Source of the DNA: Roseateles saccharophilus
Lineage (GTDB): Bacteria > Pseudomonadota > Gammaproteobacteria > Burkholderiales > Burkholderiaceae_C
DNA: 64,000 nt
Direction of reading: 5' to 3'
NCBI RefSeq assembly: GCF_004342485.1
Contig: NZ_SMBU01000002.1
Coordinates: forward strand, 124,001-188,000
A model generated the notes under the pieces. The model was not told the DNA's origin, made no database searches, and saw nothing but the letters and a program-made list of their open reading frames with translations. This document shows, piece after piece, positions 38,375 to 47,955 of this stretch (position 1 is the first letter of the stretch; each line of letters starts with the position of its first letter). A program made the translations under genes and the position numbers.

Positions 38375-38998
38375 ATGACTGCAACCGTTGCAACCCACGT
38401 GAACGGCGCGCCGGTCTACTACGACCACGCCGGCGCGCATCACCCGCCCAGCAGCACGATGCTGGGCTTCTGGCTCTACCTGATGAGCGACTGCCTCATC
38501 TTCGCGGTGCTGTTCGCCACCTACGCCGTGCTGGGCCGCAATTACGCGGCCGGCCCGTCGGGCGCCGACCTGTTCGACCTGCCGCTGGTGGCCGTCAACA
38601 CGGCCCTGCTGCTGTTCTCGTCCATCACCTACGGCTTCGCGATGATCGCGGTGCAGCACAAGCGCAAGGGCCAGGTGCTCGCGTGGCTGGCCATCACGGG
38701 CCTGTTCGGCCTGGGCTTCCTCGGCATCGAGCTGTTCGAGTTCCACCACCTGATCCACGAGGGGGCCGGCCCGCAGCGCAGCGCCTTCCTGTCCAGCTTC
38801 TTCACGCTGGTCGGCACGCACGGCCTGCACGTCACCTTCGGCACGATCTGGCTGGTCACGCTGATGGTGCAGGTGAGCAAGCTCGGTCTCACGGCGGCCA
38901 ACCGTCGCCGCCTGATGTGCCTGTCGATGTTCTGGCACTTCCTGGACGTCGTCTGGATCGGCGTCTTCACCTTCGTTTATCTGATGGGGTCCATGTGA
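38375..38998 (+). CDS. cyoC: Ubiquinol oxidase (bo3-type) subunit III
   Basis: Membrane subunit III, 207 residues, five TM helices. The TM2-3 segment has the family Glu in [13 protein letters not shown], and [10 protein letters not shown] plus [13 protein letters not shown] are signature stretches. Its stop shares a base with the cyoD ATG (TGATG). Confidence 0.95.
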   Translation: MTATVATHVNGAPVYYDHAGAHHPPSSTMLGFWLYLMSDCLIFAVLFATYAVLGRNYAAGPSGADLFDLPLVAVNTALLLFSSITYGFAMIAVQHKRKGQVLAWLAITGLFGLGFLGIELFEFHHLIHEGAGPQRSAFLSSFFTLVGTHGLHVTFGTIWLVTLMVQVSKLGLTAANRRRLMCLSMFWHFLDVVWIGVFTFVYLMGSM

Positions 38999-39384
38999 TG
39001 GCTGCCAATCACGATCACGCCCACGACGACCACCACCATGAGGACGACGGCTTCCACGTCAGCTTCAAGGGCTATGCCGCCGGCTTCATCCTGTCGGTCA
39101 TCCTGACGGCCATCCCGTTCTGGCTCGTGATGGGCAAGGTGCTGCCGACGCCCAAGATGACGGGCTTCGTCATCCTCGGCTTCGCGGCCGTGCAGATGGT
39201 CGTGCACATGATCTATTTCCTGCACATGAATGCCAAGGTCGAGGGCGGCTGGTCCATGCTGGCCCTGCTGTTCACGGTGGCCCTGGTCGTCATCATGCTG
39301 GCCGGCTCGGTCTGGGTCATGTATCACATGAACGCCAACATGATGCCGACGCCCGACCCCGCGGCGATGCGCAACATGCCGTGA
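38998..39384 (+). CDS. cyoD: Ubiquinol oxidase (bo3-type) subunit IV
   Basis: Small assembly and stability subunit, 128 residues with three TM helices (about 25-48, 55-76, 85-107). It has an unusually His/Asp-rich N-terminus (DHAHDDHHHEDD, residues 5-16), which may bind metal. FILSVILTAIPFWLVM and MIYFLHMN are family motifs. No cyoE follows; an array of hairpins separates it from SURF1. Confidence 0.93.
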   Translation: MAANHDHAHDDHHHEDDGFHVSFKGYAAGFILSVILTAIPFWLVMGKVLPTPKMTGFVILGFAAVQMVVHMIYFLHMNAKVEGGWSMLALLFTVALVVIMLAGSVWVMYHMNANMMPTPDPAAMRNMP

Positions 39385-39392
39385 ATGTGAAG

Positions 39393-39529
39393 CCCCTCGT
39401 CCGGTCACGCCGCGCTGAACGCGGGCGTGCCCAACCGGTCCCCCGAGGGGACGGCGATGCTTGGCGGCTCGACCGCCAAGCACATCGCCAGAGCGGGCCG
39501 GCTTGGGAGCGGCCCGGCGCTCGGCCCGC
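39393..39529. repeat. Array of three hairpins between cyoD and SURF1 gene (REP-like)
   Basis: Hairpin 1, 39393-39450: CCCCTCG/CGAGGGG, CCGGT/ACCGG and CACGCC/GGCGTG arms. Hairpin 2, 39453-39489: GGCGAT-GCTTGGCGG with CCGCCAAGC-AC-ATCGCC, 15 paired bases around CTCGA. Hairpin 3, 39493-39529: GCGGGCCG/CGGCCCGC. The array could attenuate transcription or protect the cyoABCD mRNA, giving the distal genes lower expression. Confidence 0.65.
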
Positions 39530-39559
39530 AGGAGGCACTACGTGCGGGGATGGGGTTTC

Positions 39560-40273
39560 ATGAACCGCGCTGCGCGCATTGCCCTGATCGTCAGCGCGGC
39601 ACTGGCCAGCCTGGGCTTCCTGGCGCTGGCCGTCTGGCAGGTCCAGCGCCTGTCCTGGAAAGAGGACCTGATCGCGCGCGTCGAGCGCCAGGTCCATGCC
39701 GAGCCGGTGGCGCCGCCGGCAGTGTCCGCATGGGCCTCGGTCGGCAAACCTGATGAATACCGTCGCCTGCGCCTGCAGGGGCGCTTCGAGCCGCGCGCAA
39801 CCCTGGTGCAGGCGACGACCGAGCTCGGCGGCGGCTATTGGGTCATCGCGCCGCTGCGCCTTGACGACGGCGGCGCCATCCTCGTCAACCGCGGCTTCGT
39901 GCCGTCCGAGCAGCGCGCGCCCGAGACGCATGCCGCGCCGGCCGGCCCGGTCGAGATCGTCGGCCTGCTGCGCCTCTCCGAGCCCGGCGGCGGCCCGCTG
40001 CGCCACAACGAGCCCGCGCAGGGCCGCTGGTATTCGCGCGATGTGGCCGGCATCGCGGCGCAGGCCGGCGTGGCCGGCCCGGTCGCTCCCTTCTTCGTCG
40101 ACGAGTCCGCCGACCCCGCCCAGCCGCAGCGCTGGCCGCGCCCCGGGCTGACGGTGCTGCGTTTCGCCAACAATCACGCCGTCTACGCCGCCACCTGGCT
40201 GGCGCTCGCGGCCATGGCCGCTGCCGCGGTCGGCTATCTGGTCCGCGAAGAGCGCCGGCGGACCCAGCCTTGA
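39560..40273 (+). CDS. SURF1-family oxidase assembly protein
   Basis: Assembly factor for haem-copper oxidases, 237 residues, with two TM helices (about 6-28 and 208-228) flanking a periplasmic domain. Family motifs LGFLALAVWQVQRLSWKEDLI, YRRLRLQGRF, ILVNRGFVP and NNHAVYAATWLALA are present. Its place in a quinol-oxidase operon matches Surf1q of Paracoccus qox, so it probably serves this oxidase's haem insertion. Its stop overlaps the regB-like TTG start. Confidence 0.9.
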   Translation: MNRAARIALIVSAALASLGFLALAVWQVQRLSWKEDLIARVERQVHAEPVAPPAVSAWASVGKPDEYRRLRLQGRFEPRATLVQATTELGGGYWVIAPLRLDDGGAILVNRGFVPSEQRAPETHAAPAGPVEIVGLLRLSEPGGGPLRHNEPAQGRWYSRDVAGIAAQAGVAGPVAPFFVDESADPAQPQRWPRPGLTVLRFANNHAVYAATWLALAAMAAAAVGYLVREERRRTQP

Positions 40274-41616
40274 CTACCGACACCCACATCACGCCCCCTG
40301 CCGAGCCCGTCGTCGTGGCGCCCGAGCGCCGCGCCGGCCGGGCCAATCTGAGCCAGCTCATCGAGCTGCGCTGGCTGGCCGTCGGCGGCCAGCTCGCCAC
40401 CGTGCTCGTCGTGCACGCGGCCCTCGGCATCGTGCTGCCCTGGGCGGAGATGCTGAGCCTGCTCGGCATCCTCGTCGCGTTCAACCTGTTCAGCCTGTGG
40501 CGCAACCGGCTCTCGCAGCCGGTCTCGCAGTTGGAGCTGTGCATCGCGCTGCTGGTCGACGTCGGTGTGCTGACCGGCCAGCTCTATCTGGCCGGTGGCA
40601 GCGACAACCCCTTCATCTACCTCTACCTGCTGCAGGTCGCCGTCGCCTCGGTGCTGCTGCGGCCAGCCTATCTGTGGGCCGTCGTGCTGAGCGCGCTGAG
40701 CGGCTTCGTCGCGCTGATGCAGTGGCACCGGCCGCTGGCGCTGGACCCGCAGATGCCCACGCTGCTGTCGCCCAACTATCTGGGCGGCCTGCTGCTGTGC
40801 TTCCTGCTCAACGTCGGCCTGCTCAGCGTCTTCATCGTGCGAATCAACCGCAACCTGCGCCAGCGCGATGCCGAGCTGGCCGAGCTCCAGCAGCGTGCGG
40901 CCGAGGAGGTGCACATCGTGCGCATGGGCCTGCTCGCCAGCGGCGCCGCGCACGAGCTGGGCACGCCGCTGGCGACACTGTCCGTCATCCTCGGCGACTG
41001 GGCCCATATGGCGCCCTTCGCCGGCGAGCCCGAGCTGCGCGAGGAGATCGAGGAGATGCAGCGCCAGATCCTGCGCTGCAAGGCCATCGTGACCGGCATC
41101 CTGATGTCTGCCGGCGAGATGCGCGGCGAGGCGCCACGGCTGACCTCGCTGCAGGCCTTCATCGACGGCCTGGCCCAGGGCTGGCGCCAGGCCCACCCGA
41201 GCGTGGAGCTGATGCTGCGCCGCGACGGCGAATTGCCCGAGCTGGAGATCATTTCCGACAGCGCCCTGCAGCAGGTCATCGGCAACCTGCTCGACAACGC
41301 GGCCGAGGCCGCGCCCGGCGCGCCGCTGACCCTGGTGGCCAGCCGCCCGGACGAGGACACGCTGAGCCTGGCCGTGCTCGACGACGGCCCCGGCTTCGCG
41401 CCCGAGCGCCTCGAGCACTTCGGCGAGCCCTACCAGAGCAGCAAGGGCCAGCCCGGCCGCGGCATGGGCCTGTTCCTGTCCGTCAACGTGGCGCGCACGC
41501 TGGGCGGGCGGCTGCAGGCGCGCAACCGGGAGGAGGGCGGTGCGGCCGTGACGCTCACGCTGCCTCTGGCTTCTCTGCTGCCGCGACAATCTGCTCCTGA
41601 TGCTTCCCGTTCCTGA
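40270..41616 (+). CDS. regB: RegB/PrrB-type redox sensor histidine kinase
   Basis: Global redox sensor kinase, 448 residues, six TM helices (about 28-185). The heptapeptide GGSDNPF at 109-115 matches the ubiquinone-binding GGxxNPF of RegB. The H-box (GAAHELGTPLATLSV) has H228 and the conserved redox Cys is C270 (QILRCKAIV), corresponding to H225/C265 of Rhodobacter RegB. ATPase boxes LLDNAAEAAP, DDGPGF and GMGLFL follow. The start is a TTG overlapping the SURF1 TGA (TTGA). It is encoded with the terminal oxidase it may regulate. Confidence 0.92.
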   Translation: MTTDTHITPPAEPVVVAPERRAGRANLSQLIELRWLAVGGQLATVLVVHAALGIVLPWAEMLSLLGILVAFNLFSLWRNRLSQPVSQLELCIALLVDVGVLTGQLYLAGGSDNPFIYLYLLQVAVASVLLRPAYLWAVVLSALSGFVALMQWHRPLALDPQMPTLLSPNYLGGLLLCFLLNVGLLSVFIVRINRNLRQRDAELAELQQRAAEEVHIVRMGLLASGAAHELGTPLATLSVILGDWAHMAPFAGEPELREEIEEMQRQILRCKAIVTGILMSAGEMRGEAPRLTSLQAFIDGLAQGWRQAHPSVELMLRRDGELPELEIISDSALQQVIGNLLDNAAEAAPGAPLTLVASRPDEDTLSLAVLDDGPGFAPERLEHFGEPYQSSKGQPGRGMGLFLSVNVARTLGGRLQARNREEGGAAVTLTLPLASLLPRQSAPDASRS

Positions 41617-42163
41617 AGAAGACCGCCTGCTGCTCATCGTCGAGGACGACGACAGCTTCGCCCGCACGCTGATCCGCTCCTTCGAGCGCCGCGGTTGGCG
41701 CGTTGTCCGCGCCACCGGCCTGGACGACATGAAGAAGCTGCTCGACGAACTGCCCGAGGACGAGGAACTCGGCCATGCCGTCGTCGACCTCAAGCTGGCA
41801 GCGGGCGCCTCGGGCCTGGCCTGCGTGCAGCATCTGGCCGCCTGGGACCCGGAGGTGCTGATCGTCGTGCTGACCGGCTATGCCAGCATCGCCACCGCCG
41901 TCGAGGCCATCAAGCTCGGCGCCTGCCACTATCTCGCCAAGCCGGCCAACACCGACGACATCGAGGCCGCGTTCGCGCGTCGCCAGGGCGACGCCGAGGT
42001 CGAGGTCACCGAGCGCCAGACCGCGTCCATCAAGACGCTGGAGTGGGAGCGCATCCACGAGGTGCTGGCGCAGACCGACTTCAACATCAGCGAGACCGCG
42101 CGGCGCCTGGGCATGCACCGGCGCACGCTGGCGCGCAAGCTCGAAAAGCAGCGCATCAAGTGA
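41600..42163 (+). CDS. regA: RegA/PrrA-type response regulator
   Basis: 187 residues: receiver (about 9-125) with D63 (VVDLKLAAGASG), the same number as in RegA, an acidic triad at 16-18, and a C-terminal Fis-like HTH (TDFNISETARRLGMHRRTLA). It overlaps the kinase gene by 17 bp. RegA controls respiratory and energy genes; possible targets are cyo and the TCA cluster, which is inference. Confidence 0.93.
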   Translation: MLPVPEEDRLLLIVEDDDSFARTLIRSFERRGWRVVRATGLDDMKKLLDELPEDEELGHAVVDLKLAAGASGLACVQHLAAWDPEVLIVVLTGYASIATAVEAIKLGACHYLAKPANTDDIEAAFARRQGDAEVEVTERQTASIKTLEWERIHEVLAQTDFNISETARRLGMHRRTLARKLEKQRIK

Positions 42164-42276
42164 CGGATGCCGCGCCGGCCGTGGCATGGTGTCAGCCTCG
42201 AAATAGATTTGCACAAAAGTAATTGACTATCATGGCGATCCGGGGCGCGCTTCCTGCGCCTTTGAGGACAACATCC

Positions 42277-42819
42277 ATGAAGCTGATGAATTCGACGCCG
42301 GGCGCCATCCTGGCCCTGGGTCTGGTACTTGCCGGTTGCAGCAGCACGCCTGTCACGCCGCCGCCCGCACCGGCGCCTGCCCCCGTGGCTCCGGCCCCCG
42401 CGCCGGTCGCACAAGCCCCGGCCCCCGCACCCAAGGTTGCCGCCGTCGAACTGCCCGCCCACCTCGATCCCAAGAGCCTGATCTCGACCGAGCGCAGCGT
42501 CTACTTCGACTTCGACAACTTCGCCGTCAAGTCGAGCTACGACGCGATGCTGCAGCGCCATGGCGCCTATCTCGTCAAGAACACCCAGCTGGCCGTCAAG
42601 GTCGAAGGCAATGCGGACGAGCGCGGCAGCTCGGAATACAACCTGGCCTTGGGCCAGAAGCGTGCCGAAGCCGTCGTCAAGGCGCTGAAGACCTATGGCG
42701 TGCGCGATGGCCAGATGGAAGCCATCAGCTGGGGCAAGGAACACCCCAAGGCCACCGGCCACGACGAGGCTGCGTGGGCGCAGAACCGCCGCGCGGACAT
42801 CGCCTATCCCCAGCGCTGA
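42277..42819 (+). CDS. pal: Peptidoglycan-associated lipoprotein (Pal/OmpA family)
   Basis: Outer-membrane lipoprotein of 180 residues: lipobox LAGC (Cys21), a Pro/Ala linker (about 24-52), then an OmpA-like peptidoglycan-binding domain (about 70-178) with YFDFDNF, GNADERGSSEYNLALGQKRA and NRRADIAY. It resembles Pal, but no tolQRAB gene is near, so it may be a second Pal-like protein and not the Tol partner. A GAGGACA precedes the start. An AT-rich 40-bp stretch (42193-42235) upstream is a likely promoter region. Confidence 0.88.
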   Translation: MKLMNSTPGAILALGLVLAGCSSTPVTPPPAPAPAPVAPAPAPVAQAPAPAPKVAAVELPAHLDPKSLISTERSVYFDFDNFAVKSSYDAMLQRHGAYLVKNTQLAVKVEGNADERGSSEYNLALGQKRAEAVVKALKTYGVRDGQMEAISWGKEHPKATGHDEAAWAQNRRADIAYPQR

Positions 42820-42838
42820 GCCCAGCGCCTTCGGAAAA

Positions 42839-42862
42839 CCCGGCGGTCGATTGACCGCCGGG
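42839..42862. terminator. Terminator between pal and marR-like gene
   Basis: Perfect 10-bp stem CCCGGCGGTC/GACCGCCGGG with GATT loop. AAAA on its left gives a T tract for the minus-strand MarR gene; it also closes pal. Confidence 0.8.
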
Positions 42863-42883
42863 CAAGTCGCCACGATGCAGAGG

Positions 42884-43375
42884 CTACTGCCCCAGCGGGA
42901 TCTTGGCGGCGCGGGCGTCGCCGTCCAGCACGTCGATGAGCCGCGCCAGGTCCTCGTCCAGCCGGGTCAGCGTGGCGGCGTCCAGCGACGCCAGCGCCTG
43001 CGGCAGCACGCCGCTCAGCGGCATGGGTGCCTTGTCCAGCACGGCGCGGCCCTCGGGCAGCAGCGTCAGCTGCACGGTGCGGCGATCCGCATCGTCCTTG
43101 CCGGCCTGCACGAAGCCGCGCGCCACCAGTGCGCGCACGAGGTTGCTCGCGGTCGACTGGTGCACGTCCATCGCCCTTGCCAGCTCGCCGCTGCCCAGGC
43201 CGGGCCTGGTGTCGATGAGGCTGAGCGCCCACAGCTGGGCGCCGCCGATGCCGGCCTGCTTCTCGACCTGCTGGAAATGCGTCTTCACCGTGTTGAAGAC
43301 GAGGCGGAAGCGCCGCAGCACCCGGGTCGCGGGCTCGCTGAGTTCGAGTGGCGGGGCAGGGGTGCGTTTGGGCAT
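42884..43375 (-). CDS. MarR-family transcriptional regulator
   Basis: 163 residues, winged helix at about 45-115 (GSGELARAMDVHQSTASNLV, DDADRRTVQLTLLPEG) flanked by dimerisation helices. It is divergent from the ClC channel gene with only about 23 bp between starts, so binding near its own promoter would also affect the channel. Ligand unknown. Confidence 0.9.
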   Translation of the reverse strand: MPKRTPAPPLELSEPATRVLRRFRLVFNTVKTHFQQVEKQAGIGGAQLWALSLIDTRPGLGSGELARAMDVHQSTASNLVRALVARGFVQAGKDDADRRTVQLTLLPEGRAVLDKAPMPLSGVLPQALASLDAATLTRLDEDLARLIDVLDGDARAAKIPLGQ

Positions 43376-43398
43376 CGGCCCATGATAGGGGCGGCCTC

Positions 43399-44736
43399 GT
43401 GAAGGGCGCGCAGGTCTTGCTGCTGCGCGTGCAGCGCGAGCTGTCGGACTGGCGGCTGTGGCTGACGCGCGCCCTCGTGATCGCGTTCGCGGCGCTGGCC
43501 GGCCTGGCCATCGTCGGCTTCTCGCGCCTGGGCGACTGGGCGCTGGCGCTGTTCTCCGAGGCCCGCCATGCCGTCTGGTGGCTGCCCCTGGTCTGGACGC
43601 CGTTGTGCACCGTCGCCATCGTTGCGCTGGTGCGGCGCTTCTGGCCGGGCGTGGCCGGCTCGGGCATACCGCAGGTCATGGCGGCGCTGGACACCTCGGT
43701 GCCGCCCGAGCAGCGCGGCCTCTTCGTATCGCTGCGGTTGTCGGTCGCCAAGGTCGTGCTGACCTGCTGGGGCCTGCTGGCCGGCCTGTCCATCGGCCGC
43801 GAAGGGCCGTCGGTGCAGGTGGCCGCCGGCCTGATGCATGCGGCGCGGCGCTGGCTGCCCGAGCGCAGCGGCGTGACGGTCCAGGGTCTGCTCGTCACAG
43901 GCGGCGCGGCTGGCATCGCGGCGGCCTTCAATACGCCGCTGGGCGGCGTCATGTTCGCCATCGAGGAGCTCAGCCGCCGCCCCGAGCAGCGCAGCAGCGG
44001 CCTCCTGATCGCCGGCATCGTGCTGGCCGGCCTGGTGGCCGCTTCGCTGCAGGGCAACGGGGCCTATTTCGGCGTCATCCACGTCGCCGGCCTGGACTGG
44101 TCCCTGCTCGGCCCCGGCCTGCTGCTGGCCGTCGGCAGCGGCCTGCTGGGCGGGCTGTTCTCGCGGCTGCTGATCGCCAGCCTGGCGGGCCCGGGGCGCG
44201 ACGCCTTCAGCCGCTGGCGGCGGCTGCGGCCGCTGAGCTTCGCCTTCGCCTGCGGGCTGGCCGTCGCCGTGCTCGGCATCGCGATGAATGGCTCCACCTT
44301 CGGCAGCGGCTACAGCCACACGCGGGCCCTGCTGCAGGGCGAACGGCTGGACTCCTGGCTCTACGCGCCGCTCAAGCTCGTGGCGACCTGGCTGACGGCC
44401 TGGTCGGGCGTGCCGGCGGGCATCTTCGCGCCGTCGCTGGCCATAGGCGCGGCCTGGGGCGCCGACGTGGCGGCCTGGACCGGCACGGCCCAGGCCTCGG
44501 CGCTGATTGCTCTGGGCATGGCGGGCTTCCTGGCCGCGGCCACGCAGGCGCCGCTGACGGCCTTCATCATCGTTATGGAGATGGTGGATGGCCACGCGAT
44601 GGTGCTGAGCCTGATGGCCTGCGCGCTGATCGCCAGCGGCGTCGCCCGGCTGCTGTCGCCGCCGCTGTACTCGGCACTGGCCCGCGCCCAGCTGGCGCGG
44701 CTGCCCCAGGGTCAGAGCGAGGCCAGCAACTCGTAG
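43399..44736 (+). CDS. clcB: ClC-family chloride channel / Cl-/H+ antiporter, ClcB-like
   Basis: Inner-membrane anion transporter of 445 residues, about 11 TM helices. The three anion-site motifs are present: [19 protein letters not shown] with the gating Glu, and [11 protein letters not shown]; the inner Glu-rich MFAIEEL also fits. No CBS domain follows, as in ClcB. I prefer the GTG at 43399 to an ATG at 43348, which would overlap the MarR gene. The last 25 bp overlap the convergent LLM gene. Confidence 0.88.
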   Translation: MKGAQVLLLRVQRELSDWRLWLTRALVIAFAALAGLAIVGFSRLGDWALALFSEARHAVWWLPLVWTPLCTVAIVALVRRFWPGVAGSGIPQVMAALDTSVPPEQRGLFVSLRLSVAKVVLTCWGLLAGLSIGREGPSVQVAAGLMHAARRWLPERSGVTVQGLLVTGGAAGIAAAFNTPLGGVMFAIEELSRRPEQRSSGLLIAGIVLAGLVAASLQGNGAYFGVIHVAGLDWSLLGPGLLLAVGSGLLGGLFSRLLIASLAGPGRDAFSRWRRLRPLSFAFACGLAVAVLGIAMNGSTFGSGYSHTRALLQGERLDSWLYAPLKLVATWLTAWSGVPAGIFAPSLAIGAAWGADVAAWTGTAQASALIALGMAGFLAAATQAPLTAFIIVMEMVDGHAMVLSLMACALIASGVARLLSPPLYSALARAQLARLPQGQSEASNS

Positions 44737-45701
44737 CTGCGCCTGCGCGCCGCGTGGTCGTGCATCGCGCAGGCGACGATGAACTCGTCGGCCTGGGTGC
44801 GCTCGCGCGTCGCCGCCAGGCCCGCGCGCACGGTGTCGGGCGAGCCGACGACGGATTCGCTCAGCATGCGCGCCACCTGCATGGCCTCGGCCGGCGTCCA
44901 CAGCGCCTCCATGCCCGGCACCGGCGGCGGCAGCTTGCCGCGCCGGCCGCGCACCATACCCAGGAAGCGCTGCTGGACCGAGGTGAACAGGAACTGCGCT
45001 TCCTCGTCGGTGGGCGCGACGATGACGTTGAGACCGACCATCGCATGCGGCTTCGGGTGCCGCGCACTCGGCCGGTAGGTCGCGCGGTAGACCTGCAGGG
45101 CCTGCATCAGCAGCTCCGGCGCGAAGTGCGAGGCGAACGCGAAGGGCAGGCCCAGGTAGGCCGCGAGCTGTGCCGAATACAGGCTGGAGCCCAGCAGCCA
45201 GATCGGCACCTCGGTGCCCTGGCCCGGCACGGCGCGCACGACCGCGTTCTCGGCCACCGGCGCGAGATAGGCCTGCAGTTCCAGCACGTCGTTGGGAAAG
45301 GCGTCCTCGCCGCTCGTCTCCAGGCTGCGGCGCAGCGCGCGCATCGTCGGCCTGTCGGTGCCGGGCGCGCGGCCCAGGCCGAGGTCGATGCGGCCGGGGA
45401 AGAGCTCGGCCAACGTGCCGAACTGCTCGGCGATGGTCAGCGGCGCATGGTTGGGGAGCATGATGCCGCCCGCGCCGACGCGGATGCGCCTGGACGCGGC
45501 GGCGAGCTGGCCGATCAGCACGCCGGTGGCCGAGCTGGCCACGCCCTCCATGTTGTGGTGCTCGGCCACCCAGTAGCGCCGATAGCCGAGCTCGTCGGCC
45601 AGACGCACCAGGTCCAGGCTGTTGAGCAAGGCCTCGCGCGTCGTCGCGCCTTCGACGACGGGGGCCAGGTCGAGGATGGAAAGCGGGGGCAGGGAACTCA
45701 T
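44712..45701 (-). CDS. LLM-class flavin-dependent oxidoreductase (YhbW-like)
   Basis: Luciferase-like TIM-barrel oxidoreductase using FMN, 329 residues. Family stretches [35 protein letters not shown] and [12 protein letters not shown] are intact, placing it in the MsnO8/YhbW group. It lies 32 bp after the alpha/beta hydrolase on the same strand and is probably the third gene of that unit. Substrate unknown. Confidence 0.87.
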   Translation of the reverse strand: MSSLPPLSILDLAPVVEGATTREALLNSLDLVRLADELGYRRYWVAEHHNMEGVASSATGVLIGQLAAASRRIRVGAGGIMLPNHAPLTIAEQFGTLAELFPGRIDLGLGRAPGTDRPTMRALRRSLETSGEDAFPNDVLELQAYLAPVAENAVVRAVPGQGTEVPIWLLGSSLYSAQLAAYLGLPFAFASHFAPELLMQALQVYRATYRPSARHPKPHAMVGLNVIVAPTDEEAQFLFTSVQQRFLGMVRGRRGKLPPPVPGMEALWTPAEAMQVARMLSESVVGSPDTVRAGLAATRERTQADEFIVACAMHDHAARRRSYELLASL

Positions 45702-45733
45702 GCCGCCATCTTGCCGGCCGTCCCTTGGCCCCG

Positions 45734-46597
45734 TCAGCCCGGGGCTTTGCGCAGATGTGATTGGAGCCAGGGCAGCAGGCGGGCGCGGTAACCCGGCGTG
45801 TCGAAGTCGTGCAGGTCGACATGGCCGGCACCGGGCACCGGCCACAGCAGCTTGGGCTCGGGCGCGGCGGCGAAGAGCTGTTCGGTCTCGACCCAGCGCG
45901 TGGAGCGGTCGTCGGTGCCCGACGCCACCACCAGCGGCGCGCGCACCGTGGAAATGGCCTGCAGCGGCCGCAGTTCCTGCACGCTGAAGCCCAGCCGCAG
46001 CGGCACCTGCAGCAGCAACAGCGGCGCGGCCCAGGCGCCGGCCGGGCCGAGGCGGGCGGTCAGGCGGTCTTTCACGGCATCGGTGATGGTCGGGTAGACC
46101 GACTCCAGCACCAGCGCATCCAGCTCGGGCCGGCGCTCGGCGAACAGCAGCGAGGCGCCTCCCAGGGAGACGCCGATGGCGCCCAGGCGCTCCCCCGGCA
46201 GGCGCTCGCGCAGCCAGCCCTGCGCGGCCTGCACGCCCAGGGCCTCGCGGCGGCCGAAGGTGATGCGCTCGCCGCTGCTCTCGCCGTGCGAGGGCAGGTC
46301 GACAGCCAAGCTGCCCATGCCTTCGCGCTGCAGCCAGCGGGCGCGTTCCAGCATCTGCAGCCGGTTGCCGCGCACGCCGTGCAGCAGCACCGCGCCTTCG
46401 CCGGCGCGGCCGGGCAGGAACCAACCACTGACCTGTTGCCCGTCGCCGTAGGGGATGCGCACCGCCTGTGCGTTCAAGCCGGCCGGCGGCGGGCCGATGA
46501 GGACGCGGGCCGGGCGCGTCAGCCATTCGCCGGCGGCCAGGCTGGCGATGAGGATGCCGAGGCTGGGCAGCAGTAGGGCGAGAAGCAGTCGTTTCAT
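45734..46597 (-). CDS. Alpha/beta hydrolase, membrane-anchored
   Basis: Esterase/lipase-like hydrolase of 287 residues with an N-terminal signal anchor (about 3-22). Oxyanion motif LLHGVRGN, nucleophile S144 in IGVSLGGAS, probable acid in ASGTDDRS and His in GAGHVDLHD. Its ATG overlaps the TGA of the HipA-like gene (ATGA at 46594-46597), so the two are translationally coupled. Substrate unknown. Confidence 0.88.
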   Translation of the reverse strand: MKRLLLALLLPSLGILIASLAAGEWLTRPARVLIGPPPAGLNAQAVRIPYGDGQQVSGWFLPGRAGEGAVLLHGVRGNRLQMLERARWLQREGMGSLAVDLPSHGESSGERITFGRREALGVQAAQGWLRERLPGERLGAIGVSLGGASLLFAERRPELDALVLESVYPTITDAVKDRLTARLGPAGAWAAPLLLLQVPLRLGFSVQELRPLQAISTVRAPLVVASGTDDRSTRWVETEQLFAAAPEPKLLWPVPGAGHVDLHDFDTPGYRARLLPWLQSHLRKAPG

Positions 46598-47952
46598 GCG
46601 ATGGCGACGGCGCGTTCCAGCGCGGCATGGTTGTCGGCGCACAGCGCGCGAAAGCCCGGGCTGATGCGTTCGTCGCCCGCCGCGGCCTGCCAGAAGGCCA
46701 GTGCGCGCGGCGCAACGCGCACCCAGCGTTCGCGCTCCGCCGGCAGCGGCAGCGCGGGGGTGAGCGGCGGCGACAGCACTTCGCCGCCGGCCTGCGGGGC
46801 GTAGCGCATCGGTAGCTGGTCGTAGCTCGGCGCGAGGCCGAGGCCGCCAGCGCTGTGGAAGAAGCCGAGGTTGCCGCCGTGCATGTCGCTGTTGCCGATC
46901 AACTGGCCGAAGAGCTGGCGTTCGGTGGCGCGTTCGGCGTCGGCCGCGCTCAGCAGGCCCAGGCCCGCCAGCGCGCGCGCCACGGAGGTCCAGTCGTCGC
47001 CCGGTGCGCCGACCAGGCCGGCATTGACGCTCTCCAGGCTGACGACGCCGCGCCGGCCCTGGGCCCCGATGCGGTCGAAGCGCTCGATCTCCAGGAAGTG
47101 GCGCCCACCATGCGCCAGCAGCCGGGTGCGCGCCGACTCATCGCCCAGGGCCTTGGCCGCGAGGTGCTCGCAGACCAGCAGGTCGCGCCAGCGCTGCACG
47201 GTGGCCGAGTCGTCCGGGCCGCTGAACTTGACGACGCAATGCGGCGTGGCCATGCCGGCCAGCTCGCGGGCGGCCGTGAACTTGGGGAACTCGCCGCCGG
47301 CCGACGAGCCGGGCAGGGCGCCTTCCAGGGCCTGGGCGGCGAGGTCGGCATAGGCAGTGGGCAGTTCGGCTGCGCCCAGCGGCGCGGCGCCGACCAGCCT
47401 TGCATCGAGAAAGCGGCGCAGCGCGGCGTCGCCCACCAGCAGGTCACCCGGCAGGTCGTCGCCGCAGGCGGCCAGGCCGAGCAGCAGTGCGTTGTCGTCC
47501 CACATTCTCGGGTCGGGTGGCAGGCCCAGCCCGGCCGCATGCCGGCGCGCAAACGCGCGGCCGAGGAAGCCTTGCGGCCTCAGGTCGTAGAGCGGGTAGG
47601 GCAGGCCGCCGTACCAACCGTCGCGGGCCTCCTCGGGCGCCGGCCAGGCGGGCGCTTCGGCGTCGAGGTGGCAGCCCTGCGGCCAGACGGGGCTCAGCCG
47701 GCCGATGGTCTGGGGACGGCCATCGGCATTGATGCGGTATAGTGATGCCTCGGCACGCTGGCCGCGGAGCTCGCGCCGCCAGGCGATGCGCCGCCGCCGC
47801 GTGTGGCCGGCGGCCACGACGGCGTCGCCCGCCGCGCCGACGAGGCGCTGGGCGGTCTTGGTCGAGCAGCCCAGGGCTGCCGCGATGTCCGCGAGCCCGG
47901 TGGGGCCGCGCGGGCGCAACAGGCGCTCCAGGCTGGGCAGGTCGGCAGGCAT
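46594..47952 (-). CDS. HipA-like kinase fused to N-terminal HTH (YjjJ-like)
   Basis: 452 residues combining a DNA-binding domain and a HipA-type Ser/Thr kinase. Residues about 6-60 form a winged HTH ([20 protein letters not shown]) that would serve as a built-in HipB-like repressor. The kinase has a Gly-rich loop ([12 protein letters not shown], 214-225), K242 (VVKFS), catalytic D356 in [10 protein letters not shown] and metal D378 in PSYDQL. Domain order matches E. coli YjjJ. No separate hipB is present. The gene is preceded by an AT-rich repeat region and coupled to a hydrolase. Toxicity is inferred from family only. Confidence 0.87.
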   Translation of the reverse strand: MPADLPSLERLLRPRGPTGLADIAAALGCSTKTAQRLVGAAGDAVVAAGHTRRRRIAWRRELRGQRAEASLYRINADGRPQTIGRLSPVWPQGCHLDAEAPAWPAPEEARDGWYGGLPYPLYDLRPQGFLGRAFARRHAAGLGLPPDPRMWDDNALLLGLAACGDDLPGDLLVGDAALRRFLDARLVGAAPLGAAELPTAYADLAAQALEGALPGSSAGGEFPKFTAARELAGMATPHCVVKFSGPDDSATVQRWRDLLVCEHLAAKALGDESARTRLLAHGGRHFLEIERFDRIGAQGRRGVVSLESVNAGLVGAPGDDWTSVARALAGLGLLSAADAERATERQLFGQLIGNSDMHGGNLGFFHSAGGLGLAPSYDQLPMRYAPQAGGEVLSPPLTPALPLPAERERWVRVAPRALAFWQAAAGDERISPGFRALCADNHAALERAVAIA

Positions 47953-47955
47953 GGC

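Noticed and set aside
39381-39563. 60-codon frame between cyoD and SURF1 gene
   Set aside because: Lies entirely within the hairpin array; Arg/Pro/Gly-rich with no family pattern.
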